Position numbers and translations under genes: made by a program | Shown here: positions 23,608 to 31,047 of the stretch, piece by piece | Layout: each line of letters begins with the position of its first letter | Numbering within the stretch: position 1 is the first letter of the stretch | The notes under the pieces: generated by a model | Seen by the model: the letters and a program-made list of their open reading frames with translations, nothing else | Databases searched by the model: none | Told to the model about the DNA's origin: nothing | Origin: Bacillota bacterium | GTDB taxonomy: Bacteria > Bacillota > Clostridia > Acetivibrionales > DSM-1351 | Reading direction: 5' to 3' | DNA length: 64,000 nt | Assembly: GCA_023392075.1 (NCBI GenBank) | Contig: JAEVZU010000022.1 | Location: forward strand, 29,326 to 93,325

Positions 23608-25197
23608 ATGAAACAGTATTGTATTTATCTGCGTAAAAGCAGAACAGATCTAGAGGCTGAAGCGAGGGGCGAAGGTGAAACCCTTGCCCGTCATGAGACG
23701 TCCCTCCTGGAACTTGCAAAACGGTTAAAAATTAATGTAACAGAAATATATAGGGAAATAGTATCCGGAGAAACTATAGATGACCGTCCTGTAATGCAAC
23801 ATGTTCTGAACGAAGTCGAACAGGAGATTTGGACCGGGGTCCTTGTTATGGAGGTTGAACGACTCGCCCGTGGAGATACTAAAGATCAGGGTATTGTTGC
23901 GCAGACTTTTAAATATAGTAATACCAAAATAATCACTCCTGTAAAAACATACGATCCAAACAACGAATATGACGAAGAATATTTTGAGTTTGGACTATTT
24001 ATGAGCCGAAGAGAATATAACACCACAAAGCGCAGGTTACAAGGTGGACGTATTACTTCTGTAAAAGAAGGAAAATATGTAGGCAATAAACCCCCTTACG
24101 GATATGTACGGGAAAAGCTTTATAAACAAAAAGGATATACACTTAGAATTAATCCTGAACAATCTGAAATAGTAAAAATGATATTTGAATTATATACTAA
24201 AGGTGAGTCACAAGCCGATGGTAAAATAGAACGTCTGGGGGCATCCCTTATTGTACGCAAGCTGAATAATTTGAAAATACCCTCAATGAAAGGAGGCGTG
24301 TGGGTACCGACAACAATATACAGTATCCTACGTAATCCGGTATACATAGGTAAAATACGCTGGAACTCTAGGCCGACAATAAAGAAGATGGTAAATGGCC
24401 AAATACAGAAGAAGCGTCCGCGCGCCAAACCTGAAGAATGGACTTTGGTAAATGGATTACATGAGGCTATCATAGACAATGAAACATGGATTACGGCGCA
24501 AAATTACTTATCTTCCAATACACCTACTCCGGTTCCTTCCGACAAAAGTATAAAAAATCCCATAGCTGGTTTAATAGTATGTGGCTTTTGCGGTAGACGT
24601 ATGGTAAGAAGGCCATACTCTGACAAAAATCCAGATACATTGATGTGTGCATCCACTGCATGTAAAAATATTAGTTCTCAATTGTCCTATGTTGAAGATC
24701 GGCTTATTCAATTACTTAGGGGCTGGCTGGACAAATATAAATTAGATCTTGCTACTATTACAAATAGTAATTTACAATCAAGTGTTCAAATTAATGTTAT
24801 AAAAAAGTCTGTAAAAAAACTTGACGATGAGTTAAAAAATCTTGAAAAACAAACTAATAATATTCATGATCTTTTGGAGCAAGGTGTTTATACTGTTGAA
24901 AAGTTCCTTGAAAGATCCAGAAATTTAACAAATAGGATTGATGAAATCAATTCTGAGAGAAAATTATTAGTGGAAGATATCAAACAACAATCTTACAGGG
25001 AAGAAAACCAAAAAGTTATTATTCCTAAAGTTGAAAAGATTATCGAATTGTATGATGTGATTGATGATCCAGTAATAAAGAATGAATTACTTATAGAAGT
25101 TATTGAAAAAGCTGTTTACACCAAAAAGGTAAATGGTAGGTGGCATAATAAACCTGATGACTTTGAACTCATTTTATATCCGAAATTGCCCAAATAG
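23608..25197 (+). CDS. Large serine recombinase (prophage integrase)
   Basis: A 529-aa site-specific recombinase. The resolvase domain begins MKQYCIYLRKSRTD, with catalytic Ser11, and continues with ETLARHETSLLELAKR and VMEVERLARGDTKDQG. The recombinase domain follows (PPYGYVREK...), then a zinc ribbon near residues 323-350 (VCGFCGRRMVRRPYSD, CASTACKN) and a coiled coil at about 390-465. It integrates and, with a directionality factor not seen here, excises the phage. ATG 23608 is preferred to ATG 23572, whose ribosome site is too close. Only 12 bp separate the stop codon from the presumed attachment core inside cotJC. Confidence 0.93.
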   Translation: MKQYCIYLRKSRTDLEAEARGEGETLARHETSLLELAKRLKINVTEIYREIVSGETIDDRPVMQHVLNEVEQEIWTGVLVMEVERLARGDTKDQGIVAQTFKYSNTKIITPVKTYDPNNEYDEEYFEFGLFMSRREYNTTKRRLQGGRITSVKEGKYVGNKPPYGYVREKLYKQKGYTLRINPEQSEIVKMIFELYTKGESQADGKIERLGASLIVRKLNNLKIPSMKGGVWVPTTIYSILRNPVYIGKIRWNSRPTIKKMVNGQIQKKRPRAKPEEWTLVNGLHEAIIDNETWITAQNYLSSNTPTPVPSDKSIKNPIAGLIVCGFCGRRMVRRPYSDKNPDTLMCASTACKNISSQLSYVEDRLIQLLRGWLDKYKLDLATITNSNLQSSVQINVIKKSVKKLDDELKNLEKQTNNIHDLLEQGVYTVEKFLERSRNLTNRIDEINSERKLLVEDIKQQSYREENQKVIIPKVEKIIELYDVIDDPVIKNELLIEVIEKAVYTKKVNGRWHNKPDDFELILYPKLPK

Positions 25198-25209
25198 TTA
25201 TAATTATCA

Positions 25210-25224
25210 CCGATAACATATCGG
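25210..25224. other. Presumed prophage-host attachment junction
   Basis: CCGATA-ACA-TATCGG is a perfect 15-bp palindrome lying exactly where CotJC homology begins (the codons for IGTEELAH start at 25220) and 12 bp after the integrase stop. Serine recombinases use short cores in imperfect palindromes, so this is the likely att site. Upstream of it the cotJC frame meets a stop (TAA 25214-25216). Confidence 0.65.
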
Positions 25225-25645
25225 CACTGAAGAATTGGCTCATATGGAAATAATTTCTGCAATTGTTTACCAGCTCACCAAGGATTTAACAGTTGAAGAG
25301 ATTAAAAAGAGCGGCTTTGATACCTATTTTGTGGATCATACACTTGCAGTATATCCCATAGCTGCATCCGGAATGCCTTTTACAGCCACCTACTTCCAAT
25401 CAAAAGGTGACCCTATTACAGATTTAATAGAAGACCTGGCAGCTGAACAGAAAGCAAGAACGACTTATGACAATATTCTAAGACTCGCGGATGATCCTGA
25501 TGTTAAAGACCCTATAAAATTCCTCCGAGAGAGAGAAGTAGTTCATTTCCAGAGATTTGGCGAGGCCTTGAGAGTAGTTCAGGAAAATCTGGATTCCAGG
25601 AATTATTATGCCTTTAATCCTGCGTTTGATAATAAGCCCAGATGA
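25217..25645 (+). pseudogene. cotJC: CotJC-like spore coat protein / Mn-catalase family, 3' part only (interrupted by prophage)
   Basis: About 140 residues that match the C-terminal two thirds of CotJC: IGTEELAHMEIISAIVYQ, GFDTYFVDHTLAVYPIAASG, YFQSKGDPITDLIEDLAAEQ, then KARTTYDN and VVHFQRFGEALRVVQ. Intact CotJC is about 190-200 aa; the first 50 or so residues, including the start codon, are missing and should lie at the other end of the prophage. CotJC is made in the mother cell of sporulating cells and resembles dimanganese catalase. Excision would restore the frame, so it is interrupted rather than decayed. Confidence 0.85.
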
Positions 25646-25669
25646 TGCAGTTTCCTTCAACAAATTAGT

Positions 25670-25700
25670 AAGGCTCCCTGAATTGTTCATAGGAGCCTTA
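25670..25700 (+). terminator. Terminator after cotJC
   Basis: AAGGCTCC, a 14-base loop, GGAGCCTT, then AATTTAT. The 8-bp stem is 24 bp past the cotJC stop. The T-run is short, so strength is uncertain. Confidence 0.6.
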
Positions 25701-25789
25701 ATTTATACTCAGTTAATATAACTTTTTACACAGACAGAAGCTTTTACTGTGATTTTATCAATATATTTTCCATAGATTATTTGGATAGA

Positions 25790-26593
25790 TTATTTGGGTT
25801 GTTTCCCTATATAAGCCAATATTCCTCCATCTACATAAAGTATGTGGCCATTTACAAAATCTGAAGCTGAAGATGCCAGAAAAATAGCCGGGCCCTGTAG
25901 ATCTGCCGCTTCTCCCCAACGTGCCGCCGGAGTTTTTGCAATTATAAACTGGTCAAACGGGTGTCTGGAGCCATCAGGCTGCAGTTCACGAAGAGGTGCT
26001 GTCTGCGGAGTTGCAATATAACCCGGACCGATGCCGTTACACTGGATGTTGAACTCCCCGTATTCCGAGGCAATGTTTTTAGTAAGCATTTTGAGTCCGC
26101 CCTTTGCGGCTGCATATGCGGCTACGGTTTCACGTCCAAGTTCACTCATCATTGAGCAAATATTTATTATTTTACCGTGACCGCTTTTTATCATGCCCGG
26201 TATAACTGCTTTTGAAACAATGAAAGGCGCATTCAGATCTACATCTATAACCTGCCTGAATTCCTCGGCACTCATTTCACACATTGGAATACGCTTTATA
26301 ATACCAGCATTATTCACAAGAATATCAATTGTTCCGATATCGTTTTCAATCTGTGCAACCATCTCATTTACTTTTGCTTCATCGGTTACATCACATACAT
26401 AGCCATGTGCCCTTATACCCTTTTCTGCATATGCCGCAATTCCCTTATCGACGAATTCCTGCTTTATATCGTTGAATACAATGGTTGCTCCCGCTTCTGC
26501 AAATGCGCTTGCAATTGCAAAACCAATACCGTAAGACGCTCCTGTTACCAGCGCTGTTTTACCCTCCAGTGAAAACTGCTTTAACAAACTCAT
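25790..26593 (-). CDS. kduD: SDR dehydrogenase, KduD / gluconate 5-dehydrogenase type
   Basis: A 267-aa short-chain dehydrogenase. It has the NAD(P) loop TGASYGIGFAIASAFAE, the NNAG motif, catalytic Ser in NICSMMSELG and the YAAAKGG Tyr-Lys pair. The closest functional types reduce 5-keto sugar acids: 2-dehydro-3-deoxy-gluconate 5-dehydrogenase (KduD) or gluconate 5-dehydrogenase. The kduI gene 54 bp upstream on the same strand favours the KduD role, in which it makes KDG from unsaturated uronates released from pectin. AGAGGGAG precedes ATG 26593. No KDG kinase or aldolase is in the window. Confidence 0.82.
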   Translation of the reverse strand: MSLLKQFSLEGKTALVTGASYGIGFAIASAFAEAGATIVFNDIKQEFVDKGIAAYAEKGIRAHGYVCDVTDEAKVNEMVAQIENDIGTIDILVNNAGIIKRIPMCEMSAEEFRQVIDVDLNAPFIVSKAVIPGMIKSGHGKIINICSMMSELGRETVAAYAAAKGGLKMLTKNIASEYGEFNIQCNGIGPGYIATPQTAPLRELQPDGSRHPFDQFIIAKTPAARWGEAADLQGPAIFLASSASDFVNGHILYVDGGILAYIGKQPK

Positions 26594-26647
26594 GCTCCCT
26601 CTCCTCTCAAAAATACATAGTTTTTATCTACATAATCATTCTAATCT

Positions 26648-27511
26648 TTATCTCAGATCCTTCATCGCTACGGCATCCATATCATTGAAGGCCTGATTTT
26701 CACCCACCATACCCCATATGAAAGTGTAGGCCCTGGAACCGGCTCCCGCATGTATTGACCAGCTTGGTGAAATAATGGCCTCCTCATTCCGGACAACTAT
26801 ATGCCTGGTCTCAGAAGGTTCGCCCATATAATGCATTACAAATGCATTCTCGGGTATATCAAAGTATAAGTAAACTTCCATACGTCTGTCGTGGGTATGA
26901 CAGGGCATTGTGTTCCATACACTTCCGGGTTTGAGGGAAGTCATTCCCATAACCAGCTGACAGCTTTCTACCTGGCCCGGAAGTATGTATTTGCAAATGA
27001 CTCTGTGGTTGGATTCATCGAGACTGCCAAGTTCAACCTTGTTCTCATCTTTTATTATTACAACACCTTCTTCAGAATTGCCCTCTTTTTTTATCAAAAC
27101 CGTAGGGTAGGCTTTGTGAGCAGGGGCACTGTTTAAATAGAACTTTGCCGGATTACTGCCATCCCGGCTGGCAAAAGAAATATCCCGTACCCCCATCCCG
27201 ATATACATACCATCCCTGGAATCCACTTCATAGGTTCTGCCATCAATTGTAATGTCGCCTTTTCCCCCGATATTAATGATTCCCAGCTCTCTTCTCTGAA
27301 GGAAACAATCGGCTCGCAGCTCTTCTCCTGCCGTTAGTTTTAAGCTGCCGGATACAGGGGTTGCCGTTCCGGTTATGATTCGGTCTATATGGCTGTATAC
27401 CAGCTTAATCTCATCGGGCTGAAATAATCCCTGTATTAAAAACTCTTCTCTCAATCTTTCCGTCGTGTAATTTTTCACATCTTTAGGTGATGCAGCTGTT
27501 CGAATTTCCAT
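26648..27511 (-). CDS. kduI: 5-dehydro-4-deoxy-D-glucuronate isomerase
   Basis: A 287-aa KduI: MEIRTAASPKDVKNYTTERL at the start, then GSLKLTAG, YEVDSRDGMYIGMGVRDISF, and the zinc-binding CHTHDRRMEVYLYFDIPE near residue 205 with SIHAGAGSRAYTFIWGMVG near 250. It isomerises 4-deoxy-L-threo-5-hexosulose uronate, the product of oligogalacturonide lyases, ahead of KduD. ATG 27511 follows GGTGGG; the TTG upstream in frame is not needed. It is divergent from an AraC regulator that probably controls it. Confidence 0.92.
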   Translation of the reverse strand: MEIRTAASPKDVKNYTTERLREEFLIQGLFQPDEIKLVYSHIDRIITGTATPVSGSLKLTAGEELRADCFLQRRELGIINIGGKGDITIDGRTYEVDSRDGMYIGMGVRDISFASRDGSNPAKFYLNSAPAHKAYPTVLIKKEGNSEEGVVIIKDENKVELGSLDESNHRVICKYILPGQVESCQLVMGMTSLKPGSVWNTMPCHTHDRRMEVYLYFDIPENAFVMHYMGEPSETRHIVVRNEEAIISPSWSIHAGAGSRAYTFIWGMVGENQAFNDMDAVAMKDLR

Positions 27512-27578
27512 GTTATCCCACCACAACCTTTCTTACGTCAATAAATTAAAATGCAAAATACTTTCGCAAGTACAGCCT

Positions 27579-27674
27579 TTGCAACTTTGCAATTTCAGTA
27601 TATCAGTCCGGTTATGCTAATTCTTGTGATAAATTTTCATAAATATTGCAAATATTGAACAAACAATTTATAAT
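27579..27674. promoter_or_regulatory. Divergent kduI-araC regulatory region
   Basis: A sigma-A-like promoter TTGCAA, 17 bp, TATAAT (27646-27674) reads toward the AraC gene. Two tandem TTGCAA boxes (27579-27584 and 27587-27592) lie on the kduI side; with TATTTT 18 bp away on the minus strand they may form its promoter. They may equally be regulator half-sites. Confidence 0.55.
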
Positions 27675-27712
27675 TGAGTTAACTCATAACCTTATTTATA
27701 GGAGGAAATTTA

Positions 27713-28570
27713 ATGAGAGAATTTTCTTCATGCAAGCAGGCAATCAACTTCTGTATTTCACAAAAATATTTTTCCATAGCCCACCTGTATAATGACGAAA
27801 AACCTATGGATATGCATATACATGATTGCTATGAGATCTATTATTCCATTTCAGGGGGTAAGCAATTTCTCATTGACAATAGCTTTTACGATATAATTCC
27901 AGGTGATATTTTTTTAATAAACCAGTACGAAAGCCACTATTTAGCCCAGATAGACAAGGAGGTTCACGAGAGGATCGTTTTGTCCATCTATCCCGACTAC
28001 CTTTCAAGCCTTTCGTCTGAAAAAACCGATCTCAACAATTGTTTTAAGCTCAGAGATTCCTCTGCTGCCCATAAACTCCATCTCGACCCTGAAGCACAAA
28101 AACGTTTTATCTATTTTATTCATAAAATCCTTGACTCCGGCGGATTTGGTTCCGATCTGACAGAACAGGCTGCATTTGTTGAATTAATGGTATTTTTAAA
28201 CAAAGTCTTTAATAAGAACAGCAATCATCAACAGGCAGAAAACCAGGCAACAAATCATGCCCAGGTAGACGATATTTTAACCTACATAAATCGGAATATT
28301 CAACACAACCTGACCATTGAAACACTTTCAAGCTACTTTTTTATAAGTGACTCATACCTGTGCAGGATTTTTAAGGCCACCACCGGCACAACAATAAACA
28401 AATATGTTACTGCAAAAAGAATAACCATAGCCAAAGCTTTGCTGAACGAAGGAATGTCGGTGACGGAAACCTGTGAAAAATGCGGTTTCAACGATTATAG
28501 TAATTTCCTGAAAGCCTTTATCAAAGCTGTTGGAATATCACCAAAAAAATATGCGCAATTTAACAGATAA
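27713..28570 (+). CDS. AraC-family regulator divergent from kduID
   Basis: A 285-aa regulator with an N-terminal cupin (MDMHIHDCYEIYYSISGGKQ, PGDIFLINQYESHY) that senses a sugar and a C-terminal double helix-turn-helix (LTIETLSSYFFISDSYLCRI, VTETCEKCGFNDYSNFLKAF, ISPKKYAQF). Divergent placement beside kduI suggests it responds to a pectin-derived uronate. The AGGAGG site is ideal. A strong hairpin lies 200 bp downstream. Confidence 0.88.
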   Translation: MREFSSCKQAINFCISQKYFSIAHLYNDEKPMDMHIHDCYEIYYSISGGKQFLIDNSFYDIIPGDIFLINQYESHYLAQIDKEVHERIVLSIYPDYLSSLSSEKTDLNNCFKLRDSSAAHKLHLDPEAQKRFIYFIHKILDSGGFGSDLTEQAAFVELMVFLNKVFNKNSNHQQAENQATNHAQVDDILTYINRNIQHNLTIETLSSYFFISDSYLCRIFKATTGTTINKYVTAKRITIAKALLNEGMSVTETCEKCGFNDYSNFLKAFIKAVGISPKKYAQFNR

Positions 28571-28774
28571 AAGCTGTCCGGATTAATGAGTAAAATATTA
28601 AATCCGCCGTGCCTTTATCAGGCTATGTGAGGAACGTACCGAAAAAGACATATATTCAATTGTCAAATCTACAATCAAAAAAAATTCCCCTCTATTAATC
28701 AGCGGATTTTTCGGGAAAAGTTGGGTCTTTTTAGCAAAATGTAATATAATTTTAATATTCCCGGAACAAACAGG
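28571..28774. other. Non-coding stretch downstream of the AraC gene
   Basis: About 200 bp between the AraC stop and the hairpin at 28775. I see no ORF with a ribosome site, no promoter and no RNA gene. A short open plus-strand frame here does not resemble any protein I know. From 28817 to the end of the UPF0158 remnant (28898) there is also nothing. Confidence 0.5.
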
Positions 28775-28816
28775 AAAATCCCGAAAAACCTTATTAATTA
28801 GTCTTTCGGGATTTTT
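28775..28816. terminator. Bidirectional terminator hairpin
   Basis: AAAATCCCGAAA pairs exactly with TTTCGGGATTTT across a 17-base loop, with a T-rich right side. It can stop plus-strand transcripts from the AraC gene and minus-strand ones from the UPF0158 remnant. Confidence 0.7.
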
Positions 28817-28897
28817 CAGAGAGAATTCAATTTACGGTGGGTATTAGCTCACACACGATTTCCAGTTGAAAGAATTATCATAATAAAATAAGTAATG

Positions 28898-29302
28898 TCA
28901 CATATATAAGATATTATTTTGCTCGCACCATTCAATTGCCAACTTTTTGAATGCTTCATCACGGAATCTGTACCAGGTATCTTCAACGCCATATCTGCAA
29001 ATGGTATCTTTAAACCTTCTGAATGCTCCACGTCCTTGAATAACAGAGTAAAGTGCATTGCTGATCCTTTCATTACTCAGGGAACCACAGAAAGCTTCCA
29101 TGATGCTGTATTCATGTATATCCCACTTGTCCGGCAATTCAATATACTTGCCGTTGCCCCAGTCCATCAGCACATCCAGTGCTTCATTTATGGAATCCCG
29201 CTGCCAGTCCGGGTACTCTGCAAAATCATCATTTTCATCCGATTCTTCAGCAATTCCAAGATCTTCAGAACTGACAGTAATTACTTCACCTTCTATATTC
29301 TT
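28898..29302 (-). pseudogene. UPF0158-family protein, 5' truncated
   Basis: The frame encodes most of a UPF0158 protein: GEVITVSSEDLGIAEESDEN, then YPDWQRDSI, YIELPDKWDIHEYSIMEAF, RGAFRRFKDTICRYGVED and AIEWCEQNNI. The usual N-terminal 20-25 residues are absent because TAA at 29303 closes the frame upstream. A GTG at 29173 is in frame but would leave out half the domain. The other frame just upstream reads RYDYFIKR, close to what the family has before the Gly-Glu-Val, so a small indel is likely. UPF0158 has no known function. Confidence 0.6.
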
Positions 29303-29510
29303 TTAATAAAATAATCATATCTCTGTAATAATACCTTGTTTGGCTTTAATCGCTCTGTATTCTTCGTTATTATTTCAAAGTATTCGGCATTTATCGGCAC
29401 ATTATTAGCTCTTTGTTGATATCTGAGTGTATTTATCACTTAATTGATTTATCCTATTTTATCATATAGCCTCTGTCTTTAAAAGGTTATAGTATAATTC
29501 AGGAAATTTA

Positions 29511-29564
29511 TTGACATTATAATTTTAGTTAAGTATAATTAAGTAAATTATACTTTACTTAATT
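29511..29564 (+). promoter_or_regulatory. Consensus promoter with two overlapping palindromes (AAA ATPase gene)
   Basis: TTGACA (29511-29516), 17 bp, TATAAT (29534-29539) is a perfect sigma-A promoter. AAGTATAATT-AAGTA-AATTATACTT (29531-29555) overlaps the -10 box, and AATTAAGTAAA-TTATAC-TTTACTTAATT (29537-29564) covers the start point. Both are perfect, so a dimeric repressor site or a 5' hairpin is likely. Confidence 0.8.
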
Positions 29565-29589
29565 GGAGAAAATGAGCGGAGGTGCTCAG

Positions 29590-30981
29590 ATGTTCATAGG
29601 AAGAAAAAGAGAACTGAACGATTTAAAACAACGTTATGAAAACGGCAAGTTTGAATTTGCCGTTATGTATGGCCGCCGGCGTGTGGGTAAAACCACTCTT
29701 ATCAATGAGTTTGTCAAAGATAAGGAAGTCATTTTCTACACAGGTATTGAAGGCAATGAAAAAGAAAATCTTGAAGGACTGAGCAAAAGCATCTACTCTT
29801 TATCACAGGACTTTGCAGATACCTCATCAAGCTTTGCAAGCTTTCAGGAGGCTTTGGAGACTGCGTTCAGAATTGGCGAAAAGCGGAGAATTGTGTTTGT
29901 AATTGACGAGTATCCTTACATTGCAGGCAGTTATAAGGCACTCTCGTCGATTTTACAGATTCTGATTGACAGGAATAAAAACGCCTCCAAAATGTTCTTG
30001 ATTTTATGTGGTTCTTCTCTTTCATTCATGGAAAATCAGGTACTTGGCTACAAAAGTCCTCTTTTTGGCAGACGCACCTGTCAATATAAAATCATGCCGT
30101 TTGATTACTTTGAAACAAAGGATTATTACAATAAATTCAGCAACACTGATTTGGCTGTCATCTATGGTATAACAGGCGGTATTCCGCTTTATATGTCGCT
30201 TATGAATGATAATCTGAGTGTTGAAGAGAATATCAAGACAAATTTCTTGGTGCCAAACGCATATTTATTTGAAGAACCCTCAAATTTAATAAAGCAGGAA
30301 TGCCGTGATCCAGCCCAGTATAATTCAATCATAAAGGCTATTGCCACAGGCTCTTCCAGAATGTCAGAAATCTGTTCCAAAACAGGGCTTGATACAGGAC
30401 TTACAACAAGTTATCTCAATAAACTTATGTCTCTTGGCATTGTAAAAAAAGAAATGCCGTTCGGAACAGACAGTTCACGCAAAACAATTTATGCGCTGGA
30501 AGATTCCATGTTCCGTTTCTGGTATCGTTTTATTCCGGATAACCTGGCGACAATCAATCGCAGTCTTACCGACATTGTTTATAAAAAAATCGCTCTTCAA
30601 ATCACCTCCTTTATGGGCGGTGTCTTTGAAGAAATTTGCAAGCAGTATTTATGGGAGCTGAACAGGCAAGGAAAAGCCGTCGTCACTTTCACGGATTTAG
30701 GACGCTGGTGGGGTAACGACCCGAAAAATAAGTGTGAGGCCGAAATTGACATTATAGGCACAGCCGACGATAAAACCGCCTTTTTCTGCGAATGTAAATG
30801 GACAAACGAAAATGTTGACACCAGCGTTCTTGATACGCTTTTTGAAAGAAGTAAGCTTTTCAGCTTCACTAATATTTATCTTTATCTTTTCGCAAAAACA
30901 GGCTTTACCAAAGGCTGTATAGATAAGGCAAGAGGGCTTGGAAATGTTGAGCTTATCACTTTCGATGAGATGATGAAATGA
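29590..30981 (+). CDS. AAA ATPase with C-terminal DUF234 nuclease-like domain
   Basis: A 463-aa ATPase of the archaeal-type DUF234 group. MFIGRKRELNDLKQRYENGK opens the protein, followed by Walker A YGRRRVGKTTLI near residue 30, Walker B IVFVIDEYPYI near 105 and sensor LILCGSSLSFM. A winged helix lies near 255-300, and the C-terminal DUF234 part carries E-x-D (CEAEIDIIG) near 383 and FFCECKW near 400, a PD-(D/E)xK-like site. GGAGGT six bases before ATG 29590 sets the start. The group is widespread and functionally obscure; regulated expression from its own promoter suggests an isolated accessory gene. Confidence 0.85.
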   Translation: MFIGRKRELNDLKQRYENGKFEFAVMYGRRRVGKTTLINEFVKDKEVIFYTGIEGNEKENLEGLSKSIYSLSQDFADTSSSFASFQEALETAFRIGEKRRIVFVIDEYPYIAGSYKALSSILQILIDRNKNASKMFLILCGSSLSFMENQVLGYKSPLFGRRTCQYKIMPFDYFETKDYYNKFSNTDLAVIYGITGGIPLYMSLMNDNLSVEENIKTNFLVPNAYLFEEPSNLIKQECRDPAQYNSIIKAIATGSSRMSEICSKTGLDTGLTTSYLNKLMSLGIVKKEMPFGTDSSRKTIYALEDSMFRFWYRFIPDNLATINRSLTDIVYKKIALQITSFMGGVFEEICKQYLWELNRQGKAVVTFTDLGRWWGNDPKNKCEAEIDIIGTADDKTAFFCECKWTNENVDTSVLDTLFERSKLFSFTNIYLYLFAKTGFTKGCIDKARGLGNVELITFDEMMK

Positions 30982-30998
30982 TTAATACCGGGAGGTTC

Positions 30999-31029
30999 AA
31001 AAAATAACCGGCCTTATCCGGCCGGTTAT
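30999..31029 (-). terminator. Strong terminator between AAA gene and GH127
   Basis: ATAACCGGCC-6-GGCCGGTTAT, a perfect 10-bp stem. On the minus strand it is followed by TTTTTTG, so it ends the GH127 transcript; on the plus strand it can also stop the AAA ATPase transcript. Confidence 0.85.
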
Positions 31030-31047
31030 CTGACAATTTTTCATATT

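Noticed and set aside
28625..28775. A transposase or ATPase fragment downstream of the AraC gene
   Set aside because: One plus-strand frame is open for about 50 codons but shows no motif I can assign.
29305..29450. A small minus-strand gene upstream of UPF0158 forming a toxin-antitoxin pair
   Set aside because: The frame has only a GTG without ribosome site, and its last residues look like the displaced start of UPF0158 rather than a separate protein.
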